Under the pieces are notes generated by a model. The model did no database searches. It worked only from the letters and a program-made list of their open reading frames with translations, and was not told the origin of the DNA. Below, one piece after another: positions 25,716-33,303 of a stretch of 33,303 nt of DNA. Origin of the DNA: Bacteroidota bacterium (lineage in GTDB: Bacteria > Bacteroidota > Bacteroidia > B-17B0 > Aurantibacillaceae); NCBI GenBank assembly GCA_025963735.1, contig JAOQAF010000167.1, positions 1 to 33,303 on the forward strand, written 5' to 3'. The translations under genes and the position numbers were made by a program. Position 1 is the first letter of the stretch. Every line of letters begins with the position of its first letter.

Positions 25716-26446
25716 AGGTCGCCATAAGTATTATTGTTCTGTTTTTTTTAACTGCTTGCCGCACGCATTATGCAAAACAAAATCAAAAGTTTGAACACTT
25801 CTCTTTAAAAGAAAAGAGCCTCCAAAAAGTTTCAGAAGATTCCGTTTCACGGTTTAAAAAAAAGGTAGAGATGGAAACAGCACGAGTAATTGGCCTGGCT
25901 TCCGGCGATTTGACAAAAGACGGAAACGAAACAACCCTTGGTAATTTTGTTTGTGATGCTTTAAAGTTTAATGCAGTATTACAATTTCCTGCCGAGCGTA
26001 TTGATGTGGTGATTGTGAACAGGGGCGGTTTACGCGCTAATATTGCCAAAGGCGAAATAAAAGTGCTGAGTATTTTCGAATTAATGCCTTTTGAAAATGA
26101 ACTGGTAATGGTAAAAATCACAGGAGAAAGCCTGACTAAATTTCTACCGATGGTTGTAGAAAAAAAGCATTCTTTTTTAGGATTAAAAATAAAGATGAAA
26201 GATAATGCCGTGGTTTCTGCCCTTGCGGGAGATTCAATTATTGATAAAGCAAGAATATATAATGTAGTAACGAGTGATTATCTTGCAAACGGAGGCGATA
26301 ATTTTTTCTTTTTGAAGGAAGGTAAAGGCATTCTTAATTCAAATTTAAAGATAAGGGATGCTATTATCGGATATTGTGAAAGTTTGATGCGCGACCATAA
26401 ATCAATAGACCCCTATACGGATGAAAGACTGGAAGTTTCAAAATAG
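25706..26446 (+). CDS. 5'-nucleotidase C-terminal domain lipoprotein
   Basis: Lipobox FLTAC; GNFVCDALKFNA, NRGGLRANIAKGEIKVLSIFELMPFENELVMVKITG, YNVVTSDYLANGGDNF (PF02872-like). Confidence 0.88.
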   Translation: MSQKVAISIIVLFFLTACRTHYAKQNQKFEHFSLKEKSLQKVSEDSVSRFKKKVEMETARVIGLASGDLTKDGNETTLGNFVCDALKFNAVLQFPAERIDVVIVNRGGLRANIAKGEIKVLSIFELMPFENELVMVKITGESLTKFLPMVVEKKHSFLGLKIKMKDNAVVSALAGDSIIDKARIYNVVTSDYLANGGDNFFFLKEGKGILNSNLKIRDAIIGYCESLMRDHKSIDPYTDERLEVSK

Positions 26447-27362
26447 AAGAGATTTTTTAAAGTATTCGCTTGGTACAGCTGCTGTTTTAGGAGGGCTTGA
26501 TCTGTCTGCAAATAAATTAAATCTTATAACTAGAGGATTTAGCAGGTTAACCATTTTATATACCAACGATCAGCACAGCCGGATAGAGCCTTTCCCTTTA
26601 AATGATCCTAAGTTTGCTGGGGAGGGCGGTTTCTCCAAACGTGCTTCTTTAATAGAGAAGATAAGGCAGGAAGAAGAAAATGTTTTACTTCTGGATGCAG
26701 GGGATATTTTTCAGGGTACACCGTATTTTAATTATTTTTTTGGTGAGATTGAATATAAATTAATGAGTTTAATGAAGTACGATGCGGTTACTTTTGGAAA
26801 CCATGATTTTGACATGGGTGCTGAAAATATTTTAAAACAAATGCCGCATGCTTCTTTTGATTTTATTAATTGTAATTATGATTTAAAAGATTCGGCACTT
26901 TCAAATAATAAAAAAATAACTCCGTACAAAATATATAAGAGAGGTAATATTAAAATTGGAGTTTTAGGTGTAGGAATTGATCTCGAAAATCTGGTGGATA
27001 AAAAATTCATTCATGGAATAAATTATAATGATCCGGTTACAAACGCGAATAAATGGGCTGATATTTTAAAGCATGATGAAAAATGCGACTATATAATATG
27101 TTTATCACATCTTGGTTTTAAATATGATAACAATAAAATGTCGGACATTATTTTCGCTTCACAAACTAAAAACATAGATCTTATCATAGTAGGACATACG
27201 CATACTTTTATGGAGAATCCTGAGGTTTTAAAAAATAACGAAGGCTCTGAAGTGCATATTACACAAGTAGGCTGGGCCGGCATTTGGTTAGGCAAAATCG
27301 ACATTGACTTCTCTCCCTATAAGAAAAAAATATTGCAAAACAACTTGCATCACAAAATTTAA
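26421..27362 (+). CDS. Metallophosphoesterase (5'-nucleotidase N-terminal domain) with Tat-like signal
   Basis: MKDWKFQNRRDFLKYSLGTAAVLGG (twin-arginine); ILYTNDQHSRI, LLDAGDIFQGTP, VTFGNHDFDMG, CLSHLGF, VGHTHTF. Confidence 0.9.
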   Translation: MKDWKFQNRRDFLKYSLGTAAVLGGLDLSANKLNLITRGFSRLTILYTNDQHSRIEPFPLNDPKFAGEGGFSKRASLIEKIRQEEENVLLLDAGDIFQGTPYFNYFFGEIEYKLMSLMKYDAVTFGNHDFDMGAENILKQMPHASFDFINCNYDLKDSALSNNKKITPYKIYKRGNIKIGVLGVGIDLENLVDKKFIHGINYNDPVTNANKWADILKHDEKCDYIICLSHLGFKYDNNKMSDIIFASQTKNIDLIIVGHTHTFMENPEVLKNNEGSEVHITQVGWAGIWLGKIDIDFSPYKKKILQNNLHHKI

Positions 27363-27393
27363 CCTCCAAAAGAAGGTCAAAAGAAAAGATTTT

Positions 27394-27436
27394 AAACTTC
27401 CAAATTTTAAATGCAACTTTTGCGAAGTTTTTTTTT
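27394..27436 (+). terminator. Probable rho-independent terminator of the 5'-nucleotidase pair
   Basis: aaacttc...gaagttt outer stem, additional inner pairing, followed by a long T run. Confidence 0.45.
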
Positions 27437-27447
27437 GTTTAATAATG

Positions 27448-27477
27448 TTGCAAACACAAATAATCGCATTATATTTA
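27448..27477 (+). promoter_or_regulatory. Probable dnaA promoter
   Basis: TTG (27448-27450), 19-bp spacer, TATATTTA (27470-27477), near TAnnTTTG. Confidence 0.45.
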
Positions 27478-27534
27478 CAAACAGGTTCATGTTAATACAA
27501 TAAACACACACAATACTTTAATTTTTTAAAAACT

Positions 27535-28971
27535 ATGATGAAGGAAAAAACTGCTGAGCAAGTATGGAACGGTTGTCTCGAAATTGTAAAAGATAATGTT
27601 AGCCCTCAAAATTTTAAGACATGGTTTGAACCCATTAAAGCGATTAAGGTAAATAACAGTGTTTTAACTATACAAGTTCCGTCTCAGTTTTTTTATGAAT
27701 GGTTAGAAGAACATTACATCACATTAATTAAAAAAGTAATTAAAAAAGAATTAGGTACCGAAGGTCGTTTGGAATATAATATTATTATGGATAATGCTTC
27801 AGGTAAAACTGAAACACCTATTACGTTTAAATTACCTAACATTAATACTAATTTAAAGAACCCTTCTGTTTCAATGCCAATTGAAGTTGGAAGTTCAATA
27901 AAAAATCCTTTCGTAATTCCGGGTCTTAAAAAAGTTCAGGTTGAATCGCAATTAAATCCAAATTACAGTTTCGATAATTTTGTTGAAGGTGATTGTAACC
28001 GTTTGGCCAGAAGCGCAGGCTTTGCTGTGGCTCAAAAGCCGGGTGGAAATGCTTTTAACCCTTTATTATTATACGGAGGCGTTGGTTTGGGTAAAACGCA
28101 CTTAGCCCAGGCTATTGGTATTGAAGTAAAAAAGAACTATCCTAACAAAACAGTATTATACGTACAGTCAGAAAAATTCATCACTCAGTTTATTGAGGCG
28201 GTAAAAAATAATAATCACAATGATTTCATAAACTTCTATCAAATGATAGATGTATTGATTATTGATGATGTTCAGTATTTTGCAGGGAAAGATAAAACTC
28301 AAGACAGCTTTTTCCATATCTTCAATCACCTTCATCAGTTAGGAAAACAAATTATCCTTACGGCTGATCGTCCTCCGGTTGATATTCAGGGAATTGAACA
28401 ACGATTATTATCCCGTTTCAAATGGGGGCTTAGCGCCGATGTTCAAGCTCCTGGCCTTGAAACCCGTATCGCCATCCTTGAGAAAAAAGTTTATAACGAA
28501 GGAATTCAGTTACCTAAAGAAGTTATTGAATATTTGGCTTACAGTATTACCTCTAACGTTCGCGAACTTGAAGGCGCTTTAATTTCTTTACTGGCCCAAT
28601 CAAGCTTAAATAAAAAGACCATTACTTTAGAATTAGCTAAAGCCATGATCGATAAGTTTGTGAAGAGCACCGCGCGTGAAGTTTCTATTGATTATATCCA
28701 GAAAGTGGTTTGCGATTATTTTGATCTTGCAATAGATACAATGAAATCAAAAACCCGTAAACGCGAGGTTGTTCAGGCGCGCCAGATAGCGATGTATTTC
28801 GCCAAGAACATGACCAAATCATCATTGGCAACAATAGGCATGCATTGCGGTGGAAAAGATCACGCAACTGTTTTACACGCCTGTCGTACTGTAAATAATT
28901 TAATGGATACAGATAAACGTTTTAAAGCTTATATAGAAGAGCTTGAAAAGAAAATCAGCATCACTAATTAA
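27535..28971 (+). CDS. dnaA: Chromosomal replication initiator protein DnaA
   Basis: NPLLLYGGVGLGKTHLAQAIG Walker A, VLIIDDVQYFAGKDKTQDSFFHIFNHL, GIEQRLLSRFKWGL, C-terminal IGMHCGGKDHATVLHACRTV. Confidence 0.98.
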   Translation: MMKEKTAEQVWNGCLEIVKDNVSPQNFKTWFEPIKAIKVNNSVLTIQVPSQFFYEWLEEHYITLIKKVIKKELGTEGRLEYNIIMDNASGKTETPITFKLPNINTNLKNPSVSMPIEVGSSIKNPFVIPGLKKVQVESQLNPNYSFDNFVEGDCNRLARSAGFAVAQKPGGNAFNPLLLYGGVGLGKTHLAQAIGIEVKKNYPNKTVLYVQSEKFITQFIEAVKNNNHNDFINFYQMIDVLIIDDVQYFAGKDKTQDSFFHIFNHLHQLGKQIILTADRPPVDIQGIEQRLLSRFKWGLSADVQAPGLETRIAILEKKVYNEGIQLPKEVIEYLAYSITSNVRELEGALISLLAQSSLNKKTITLELAKAMIDKFVKSTAREVSIDYIQKVVCDYFDLAIDTMKSKTRKREVVQARQIAMYFAKNMTKSSLATIGMHCGGKDHATVLHACRTVNNLMDTDKRFKAYIEELEKKISITN

Positions 28972-28977
28972 AAAATA

Positions 28978-29004
28978 AAACCCCGGAATAACCGGGGTTT
29001 TTTT
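28978..29004 (+). terminator. Rho-independent terminator of dnaA
   Basis: aaaccccgg-aataa-ccggggttt followed by tttt. Confidence 0.85.
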
Positions 29005-29027
29005 ATGCCCAAAAATTATTTAAAAAA

Positions 29028-29050
29028 ATAATCATTCTTTCAATGATTAT
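29028..29050 (-). terminator. Orphan minus-strand terminator-like hairpin
   Basis: ataatcatt-ctttc-aatgattat, perfect 9-bp stem; on the minus strand it is followed by a T run. Confidence 0.4.
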
Positions 29051-29143
29051 CGCGCCTGTACAATCCTTTCTTCTCCTTTGAATGCATTAATCTCTAAAGT
29101 GAAAATGAAGAAAGAGTTATGTTTTGTTTTGTGTAAAATTTTC

Positions 29144-29175
29144 TTTGTTTAAACCGAAATTCTCCTTTAGATTTA
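29144..29175 (+). promoter_or_regulatory. Probable promoter of the 3-hydroxybutyryl-CoA dehydrogenase gene
   Basis: TTTG (29144-29147), 20-bp spacer, TAgaTTTA (29168-29175). Confidence 0.4.
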
Positions 29176-29194
29176 GTCTTTTAAATTTAACGCT

Positions 29195-30103
29195 ATGGAC
29201 AAGATTACAGTTATAGGAAGCGGAACAATGGGTAATGGTATTGCTCACACCTTCGCCCAGTTCGGATATAAGGTTAACCTGGTAGATATTAATGATGCTG
29301 CTTTGCAAAAAGCAATTGCTACCATTACCAAAAATCTGGACAGGCAGGTTCAAAAAGGTTCAATTACAGAGGAAGTAAAAAATACAACTCTTAAAAATAT
29401 CACAACGTTCACTGATTTGGCAAAAGGAGCGGCTGACGCCGACCTGGTAGTTGAAGCAGCCAGTGAAAATATTGATATCAAATTAAAAATATTCAGACAG
29501 CTGGATGAAATTTGCAATGCAAATACAATTCTGGCAAGCAATACTTCTTCCATATCCATTACACAAATTGCAGCGGTAACCAAACGGGCCGATAAAGTTA
29601 TCGGTATGCATTTTATGAACCCGGTTCCGGTGATGAAATTAATTGAAGTTATTCGCGGTTACAGCACATCTGACGAGGTGTGCGAACGAATAATGGATAC
29701 TTCAAAAAAATTAAATAAAGTTCCGGTAGAGGTTAATGACTATCCGGGTTTTGTGGCTAATAAAATTTTAATGCCAATGATCAATGAAGCCATCATTACT
29801 TTGTATGAAGGTGTGGCCGGTGTTGAAGAAATTGATACAGTAATGAAGCTTGGTATGGCCCATCCTATGGGACCTTTGCAGCTAGCTGATTTTATAGGTC
29901 TCGACGTTTGTTTAAATATTCTAAGGGTATTACAGGATGGTTTTGGTAATCCTAAATATGCGCCATGTCCTTTATTGGTTAACATGGTGGCAGCAGGAAG
30001 TCTGGGGGTTAAATCAGGTAAAGGTTTTTACGATTACAGTGGCGGATCCAAGGAGTTAGTGCTTGCCGAAAGATTTAAAAAAAAAGCAGCTCTTGAGGCT
30101 TAA
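29195..30103 (+). CDS. 3-hydroxybutyryl-CoA dehydrogenase family
   Basis: ITVIGSGTMGNGIAHTFAQFGYKVNLVD, LVVEAASENIDIKLKIF, ASNTSSISITQIA, GMHFMNPVPVMKLIEVI, GLDVCLNILRVL. Confidence 0.94.
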   Translation: MDKITVIGSGTMGNGIAHTFAQFGYKVNLVDINDAALQKAIATITKNLDRQVQKGSITEEVKNTTLKNITTFTDLAKGAADADLVVEAASENIDIKLKIFRQLDEICNANTILASNTSSISITQIAAVTKRADKVIGMHFMNPVPVMKLIEVIRGYSTSDEVCERIMDTSKKLNKVPVEVNDYPGFVANKILMPMINEAIITLYEGVAGVEEIDTVMKLGMAHPMGPLQLADFIGLDVCLNILRVLQDGFGNPKYAPCPLLVNMVAAGSLGVKSGKGFYDYSGGSKELVLAERFKKKAALEA

Positions 30104-30111
30104 AATAAAAA

Positions 30112-30540
30112 GTGATTCCTCCTTATAGAAATATATTAACGATCGAGTTTCCTAATATTCCAAGCGCTGGTGTATATTACTTTAACACGCACAGTGGTTT
30201 AAGATACGAGGTTCGCTTTGGAAGACTGCAGGATAATATTTTACATGCCAATATTGTTTTTGGTGTTGTTAACGATGAGTTTGAAGGTGAAGAATATGTT
30301 ACTACCAACCGCGGTGAAGTTTACCAGGTGATGAATACAATTGTTGAAATTGTAAAAAATTACATGAAAGAACATCCGAAAGTAAATGTATATGAGTTCA
30401 ATGCTGTTGGCAGAGACGGTGAAGATGAAAGCGCGGAGAATGCAAGAATGGTTTTGTATAAAAGATTTTTACCCAAGATTTTCGAACAAGGCTGGAAATT
30501 TAAAATAGAAGGAAATTTCGCTTTAGTTACCCGTTTATAA
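30112..30540 (+). CDS. Conserved-looking protein of unknown function (142 aa)
   Basis: GTG start 8 nt after the dehydrogenase stop; open across 142 codons (MIPPYRNILTIEFPNIPSAGVYYFNTHSGLRYEVRFGRLQDN). Confidence 0.7.
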   Translation: MIPPYRNILTIEFPNIPSAGVYYFNTHSGLRYEVRFGRLQDNILHANIVFGVVNDEFEGEEYVTTNRGEVYQVMNTIVEIVKNYMKEHPKVNVYEFNAVGRDGEDESAENARMVLYKRFLPKIFEQGWKFKIEGNFALVTRL

Positions 30541-31524
30541 TCCAAGCCAGGCTTTTGCGCTTAAGCCCATAATTTTTTCTTTTTCTTTTTCAGAAATGGG
30601 AGCGGTGCGAACCAGTTCTCCCGGCACAGATTCTCCCAAAGGAAAGGGATAATCGCTTCCCTGCATTACTTTATCTGCGCCAACAAGATCTATAACATAT
30701 TGCAGCATCTTGTGATCGCACACATGACTGTCAACCCAAAATTTTCCGAGATAATCTTTAGGATTGTTTTTATTATCAATCGCTACAAGGTCTGGTCTGC
30801 AATCCCATCCATGTTCAATGCGGCTGATAGTTGGTAAAAATGATCCTCCGCCATGAGCGAAACACACTTTTAGTTTTTTATATTTTTCAAACACTCCGCC
30901 GAATATCATGCTGCATATAGCACGACTAATCTCTGCTGGCATTCCAACCAACCATGGCAACCAGTATTTTGTCATATGTTCCTGACCCATCATTTGCCAG
31001 GGATGTACAAGTATGGTGGCATTTAATTGTTCGCAAGCAGCGAAGAATTCGTCAAACTGCGGTTCATGCAGATTAAGGTCGTTAATGTTACTTCCAATCT
31101 GAACGCCTTTAAACCCATTGTTCATGCAGCGCTCCAGTTCTTTTACCGACAGTTGTGTATCCTGCATTGGTAATGTAGCAAGACCAATAAATTTGGCGGG
31201 ATGATTGTTCACCGTTTTAGCAATGTCATCATTTAAAAAGCGACTTACTTCCAAACAATCATTTGGTTTGGCCCAATAACTAAACATTACAGGAATGGTG
31301 CAGATCACCTGCATGTCGGCCTTATGAGCTGCCATTTCTTTAATACGGAGTTCAGCATCCCAGCAATTGGCTACAATTTCTCTGAAACGTTTATTACCCT
31401 GCATCATCCAGGCCTTGCCTTTCTCATGGTGATCCAATTGAATAAAATCACCATAGCCGAATTTTTTTGAAAAATCGGGTATGTGTTCAGGAATGATATG
31501 GGTATGTGTGTCTATTGTAAACAT
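30535..31524 (-). CDS. Amidohydrolase, aminocarboxymuconate-semialdehyde decarboxylase (ACMSD)-like
   Basis: Start at 31524 (MFTIDTHTHIIPEHIPDF). DTHTHI, VHPWQMMG, FAHGGGSFLPTISRIEHGWDCRPDL, DSHVCDHKML, GSDYPFPLGE. Confidence 0.88.
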   Translation of the reverse strand: MFTIDTHTHIIPEHIPDFSKKFGYGDFIQLDHHEKGKAWMMQGNKRFREIVANCWDAELRIKEMAAHKADMQVICTIPVMFSYWAKPNDCLEVSRFLNDDIAKTVNNHPAKFIGLATLPMQDTQLSVKELERCMNNGFKGVQIGSNINDLNLHEPQFDEFFAACEQLNATILVHPWQMMGQEHMTKYWLPWLVGMPAEISRAICSMIFGGVFEKYKKLKVCFAHGGGSFLPTISRIEHGWDCRPDLVAIDNKNNPKDYLGKFWVDSHVCDHKMLQYVIDLVGADKVMQGSDYPFPLGESVPGELVRTAPISEKEKEKIMGLSAKAWLGL

Positions 31525-31580
31525 CTTATATTTAGAAGGAGATTTAAGTTTAAAGAACTGTATTACTAAACTAAATAAAA

Positions 31581-32798
31581 CTATTTTTTGCGCGCGTAAA
31601 TGATTACGTCTTTTTTTGTTCCCCAATGGTATCCTAAATGAAACGGGAGCTTTTCAACCTTTGCACTGTCTCTCTTAAAAGCCTCCTGTAAAGGCTTCTG
31701 TAAACTCAAGTACGGGAAATCACTCACCGGTTTTGTATATTGTCCGTAAAGTTTAACATCAAAATCTTTTCCTTCTTCAAAATATTTAAATGGTATTCCG
31801 GTATCGTCCTGAATAACAGCCACTGAGTTTTTAAGAATTAATTTTCGCATGTTACTCATGAAATTAGCGTGCAATAAATAAGAAGCGCTTTTGATATATG
31901 TAATACAATGGGTAGCATTTTTATTAATGTATTTGTAAAATATGGTTGTATCATTAAATTGTTTATCGCTTACATCGTATTTAAAATAGTAAACCGATTT
32001 CTGCTTGCCTTCCTGTAAAAAATCTACCCGTACTCCAAAAGGTTTATGATCATTGTCTTTAAAGTCATAGTTTACTTCGCTGATGCTGTCTTGTTTATAG
32101 CGGATAAGGTATTTTACATCTAAAATATCGTTACCTGATTTTTTAATAAAAAAAGCAAGCACAGGTAATAAGCCGTTTACTTTTTGAGATTGAAAATCAT
32201 TGAGCATCTTTTTTGTAATGAAATAACTTTTATCAAAAATATCTCCCAATGATTTTTTAAAATCGGTGGCATACTCCAGGGCTTCTCCGGCTTTAAATTT
32301 TTGCAGGTCAGGTAATTTACCCACCGGTTCAAGGCCAAGCATTACATATTTATCAGCTTGCGGAAAGAAAGCATGGGCAGTTAGGTAATCAGGACCACTG
32401 AACGGATAAAAAACCATTTTAGCTTCAGCGTTAGATTTTTCAAATTCTTTTCGTCCCCATTTCTGCATCGATACTAATCTTTTTCGTTCAAGTCGTTTCC
32501 AGCTGCTGTCAATAAATTTGGTGTGTTGTGCCCAGGCAAGTGTGTCAAACAAATAATTTAAATCGCCTGCTTTCCCTTTTTCTCCGCATAACACAGCGGT
32601 TATATTGTTAAAACGGTTGTTTGTATTAACGTTGACGTTTATATTTTCAGACGTTGCAGAGGTGCTGTCATTTTTAAGCGTTAAAGAAGCAGTGTCCGCA
32701 CTTTTTTTCGGTTCTTCTTTTTTGTTTTCCGATACAGAAGAATTACAACCAAAGGCAAAACTAACGCAGAAAATTAATAATAGAATTTTTTTAATCAT
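31581..32798 (-). CDS. Predicted lipoprotein of unknown function
   Basis: MIKKILLLIFCVSFAFGCNSSVSENKKEE signal/lipobox; 405 aa. Confidence 0.75.
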   Translation of the reverse strand: MIKKILLLIFCVSFAFGCNSSVSENKKEEPKKSADTASLTLKNDSTSATSENINVNVNTNNRFNNITAVLCGEKGKAGDLNYLFDTLAWAQHTKFIDSSWKRLERKRLVSMQKWGRKEFEKSNAEAKMVFYPFSGPDYLTAHAFFPQADKYVMLGLEPVGKLPDLQKFKAGEALEYATDFKKSLGDIFDKSYFITKKMLNDFQSQKVNGLLPVLAFFIKKSGNDILDVKYLIRYKQDSISEVNYDFKDNDHKPFGVRVDFLQEGKQKSVYYFKYDVSDKQFNDTTIFYKYINKNATHCITYIKSASYLLHANFMSNMRKLILKNSVAVIQDDTGIPFKYFEEGKDFDVKLYGQYTKPVSDFPYLSLQKPLQEAFKRDSAKVEKLPFHLGYHWGTKKDVIIYARKK

Positions 32799-32802
32799 GG
32801 CT

Positions 32803-32833
32803 CAAAAGTAGCGATTTTAGGGTGATTTCAAAA
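32803..32833 (-). promoter_or_regulatory. Promoter immediately upstream of the lipoprotein gene
   Basis: Minus strand TTTTG (32833-32829), 18-bp spacer, TACTTTTG (32810-32803), exact TAnnTTTG. Confidence 0.45.
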
Positions 32834-32861
32834 TAACATTGCTGGATAGCGTGAAGTTTGC

Positions 32862-32877
32862 AACTCATTAATGAGTT
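32862..32877. repeat. 16-bp perfect palindrome AACTCATTAATGAGTT
   Basis: Read directly; identical to its reverse complement. Confidence 0.85.
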
Positions 32878-32909
32878 ACCACAGATTTAAGTATTAAAAA
32901 CCAAAAACT

Positions 32910-33022
32910 AATCACTTAACACTAAAAACTAATAAGTTGCCACAGATTCCGCTGACTACACAGATTTATGTATTACAACTAGTCACTGAAAGCAAATCAC
33001 TTAACACTAATCACTAATAAGT
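32910..33022. repeat. Intergenic degenerate direct repeat
   Basis: aatcacttaacactaaaaactaataagt (32910-32937) vs aatcacttaacactaatcactaataagt (32995-33022), 26/28 identical; each copy preceded by gttRccacagatt and cacagatttaWgtatta-type segments. Confidence 0.75.
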
Positions 33023-33027
33023 AACCG

Positions 33028-33303
33028 TTAAAGATTGTTTTTAAGATCGATCAACTTTGCTTTTATATTCTGTAGTTTATGAATCACTTCATTATTATTT
33101 TCAGGATTAGCTGCAGGAGCGCTGCCATTTTTCAATTGTTCCCTGGCGCCCTGAATAGTATAGCCTTTTTGTTTGACAAGCTCAACAATCCTGGCAATAT
33201 TATCGATGTCTTTTTGAGTAAAGGTCCGGTTACCTTTTTTATTTTTATGAGGTTTTAAAAGATCAAATTCTTTTTCCCAAAAACGCAATGTGCTCGCGTT
33301 TAG
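33028..33303 (-). CDS. MerR-family transcriptional regulator, 5'-truncated by window edge
   Basis: Frame open to the end: LNASTLRFWEKEFDLLKPHKNKKGNRTFTQKDIDNIARIVELVKQKGYTIQGAREQL. Confidence 0.85.
   Translation of the reverse strand, partial: LNASTLRFWEKEFDLLKPHKNKKGNRTFTQKDIDNIARIVELVKQKGYTIQGAREQLKNGSAPAANPENNNEVIHKLQNIKAKLIDLKNNL

Noticed and set aside
27304-27495. 63-aa ORF between the 5'-nucleotidase and dnaA
   Set aside because: Overlaps the probable terminator and the dnaA promoter; no homology features recognised.
27363-29194. oriC / DnaA-box cluster around dnaA
   Set aside because: I scanned both flanks of dnaA for TTATNCACA-like boxes and saw no convincing cluster, so no origin is claimed.
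29117-29353. Minus-strand 78-aa ORF spanning the dnaA-hbd intergenic region
   Set aside because: Runs antisense into the dehydrogenase gene; composition not protein-like. The region is better explained by a promoter and a possible small RNA.
32862-33022. CRISPR array
   Set aside because: Only two imperfect copies with unequal spacing and no cas genes in the window; fits a degenerate intergenic repeat.

Overview
This is a 33.3 kb chromosomal segment from a Bacteroidota-type bacterium. The evidence is PD40/OmpA envelope proteins, TAnnTTTG-like -7 promoter boxes and intergenic CACAGATT-type degenerate repeats. About 5.1-33.3 kb is mostly housekeeping and envelope content: ribF, LRR protein, PD40/SPOR-like protein, frr, cysteine desulfurase, phosphoglucosamine mutase, TM2 protein, asnB, a 4-gene envelope/protease operon, MauG-type cytochrome c peroxidase, a UDP-sugar operon (UXS, UGD, DegT aminotransferase, thioesterase), a split 5'-nucleotidase, dnaA, 3-hydroxybutyryl-CoA dehydrogenase, an ACMSD-like amidohydrolase, a lipoprotein and a MerR regulator. 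The first ~5 kb is accessory. It has a DUF2130 (PD-(D/E)XK-like) protein, an IS1380-family transposase unit with a translationally coupled unknown ORF and candidate TTAA-flanked terminal inverted repeats, a cluster of small unknown proteins (one YodC/DUF2158-like), and a possible frameshifted or ATGA-coupled small gene. I found no rRNA, tRNA or CRISPR array. No single feature is a proven new system. The strongest leads are the two-ORF IS1380 unit, the small-protein cluster beside it, the Tat/lipoprotein split 5'-nucleotidase, and the CPBP-M61-PD40/OmpA-barrel operon. All family assignments come from reading motifs by eye; no search was run.
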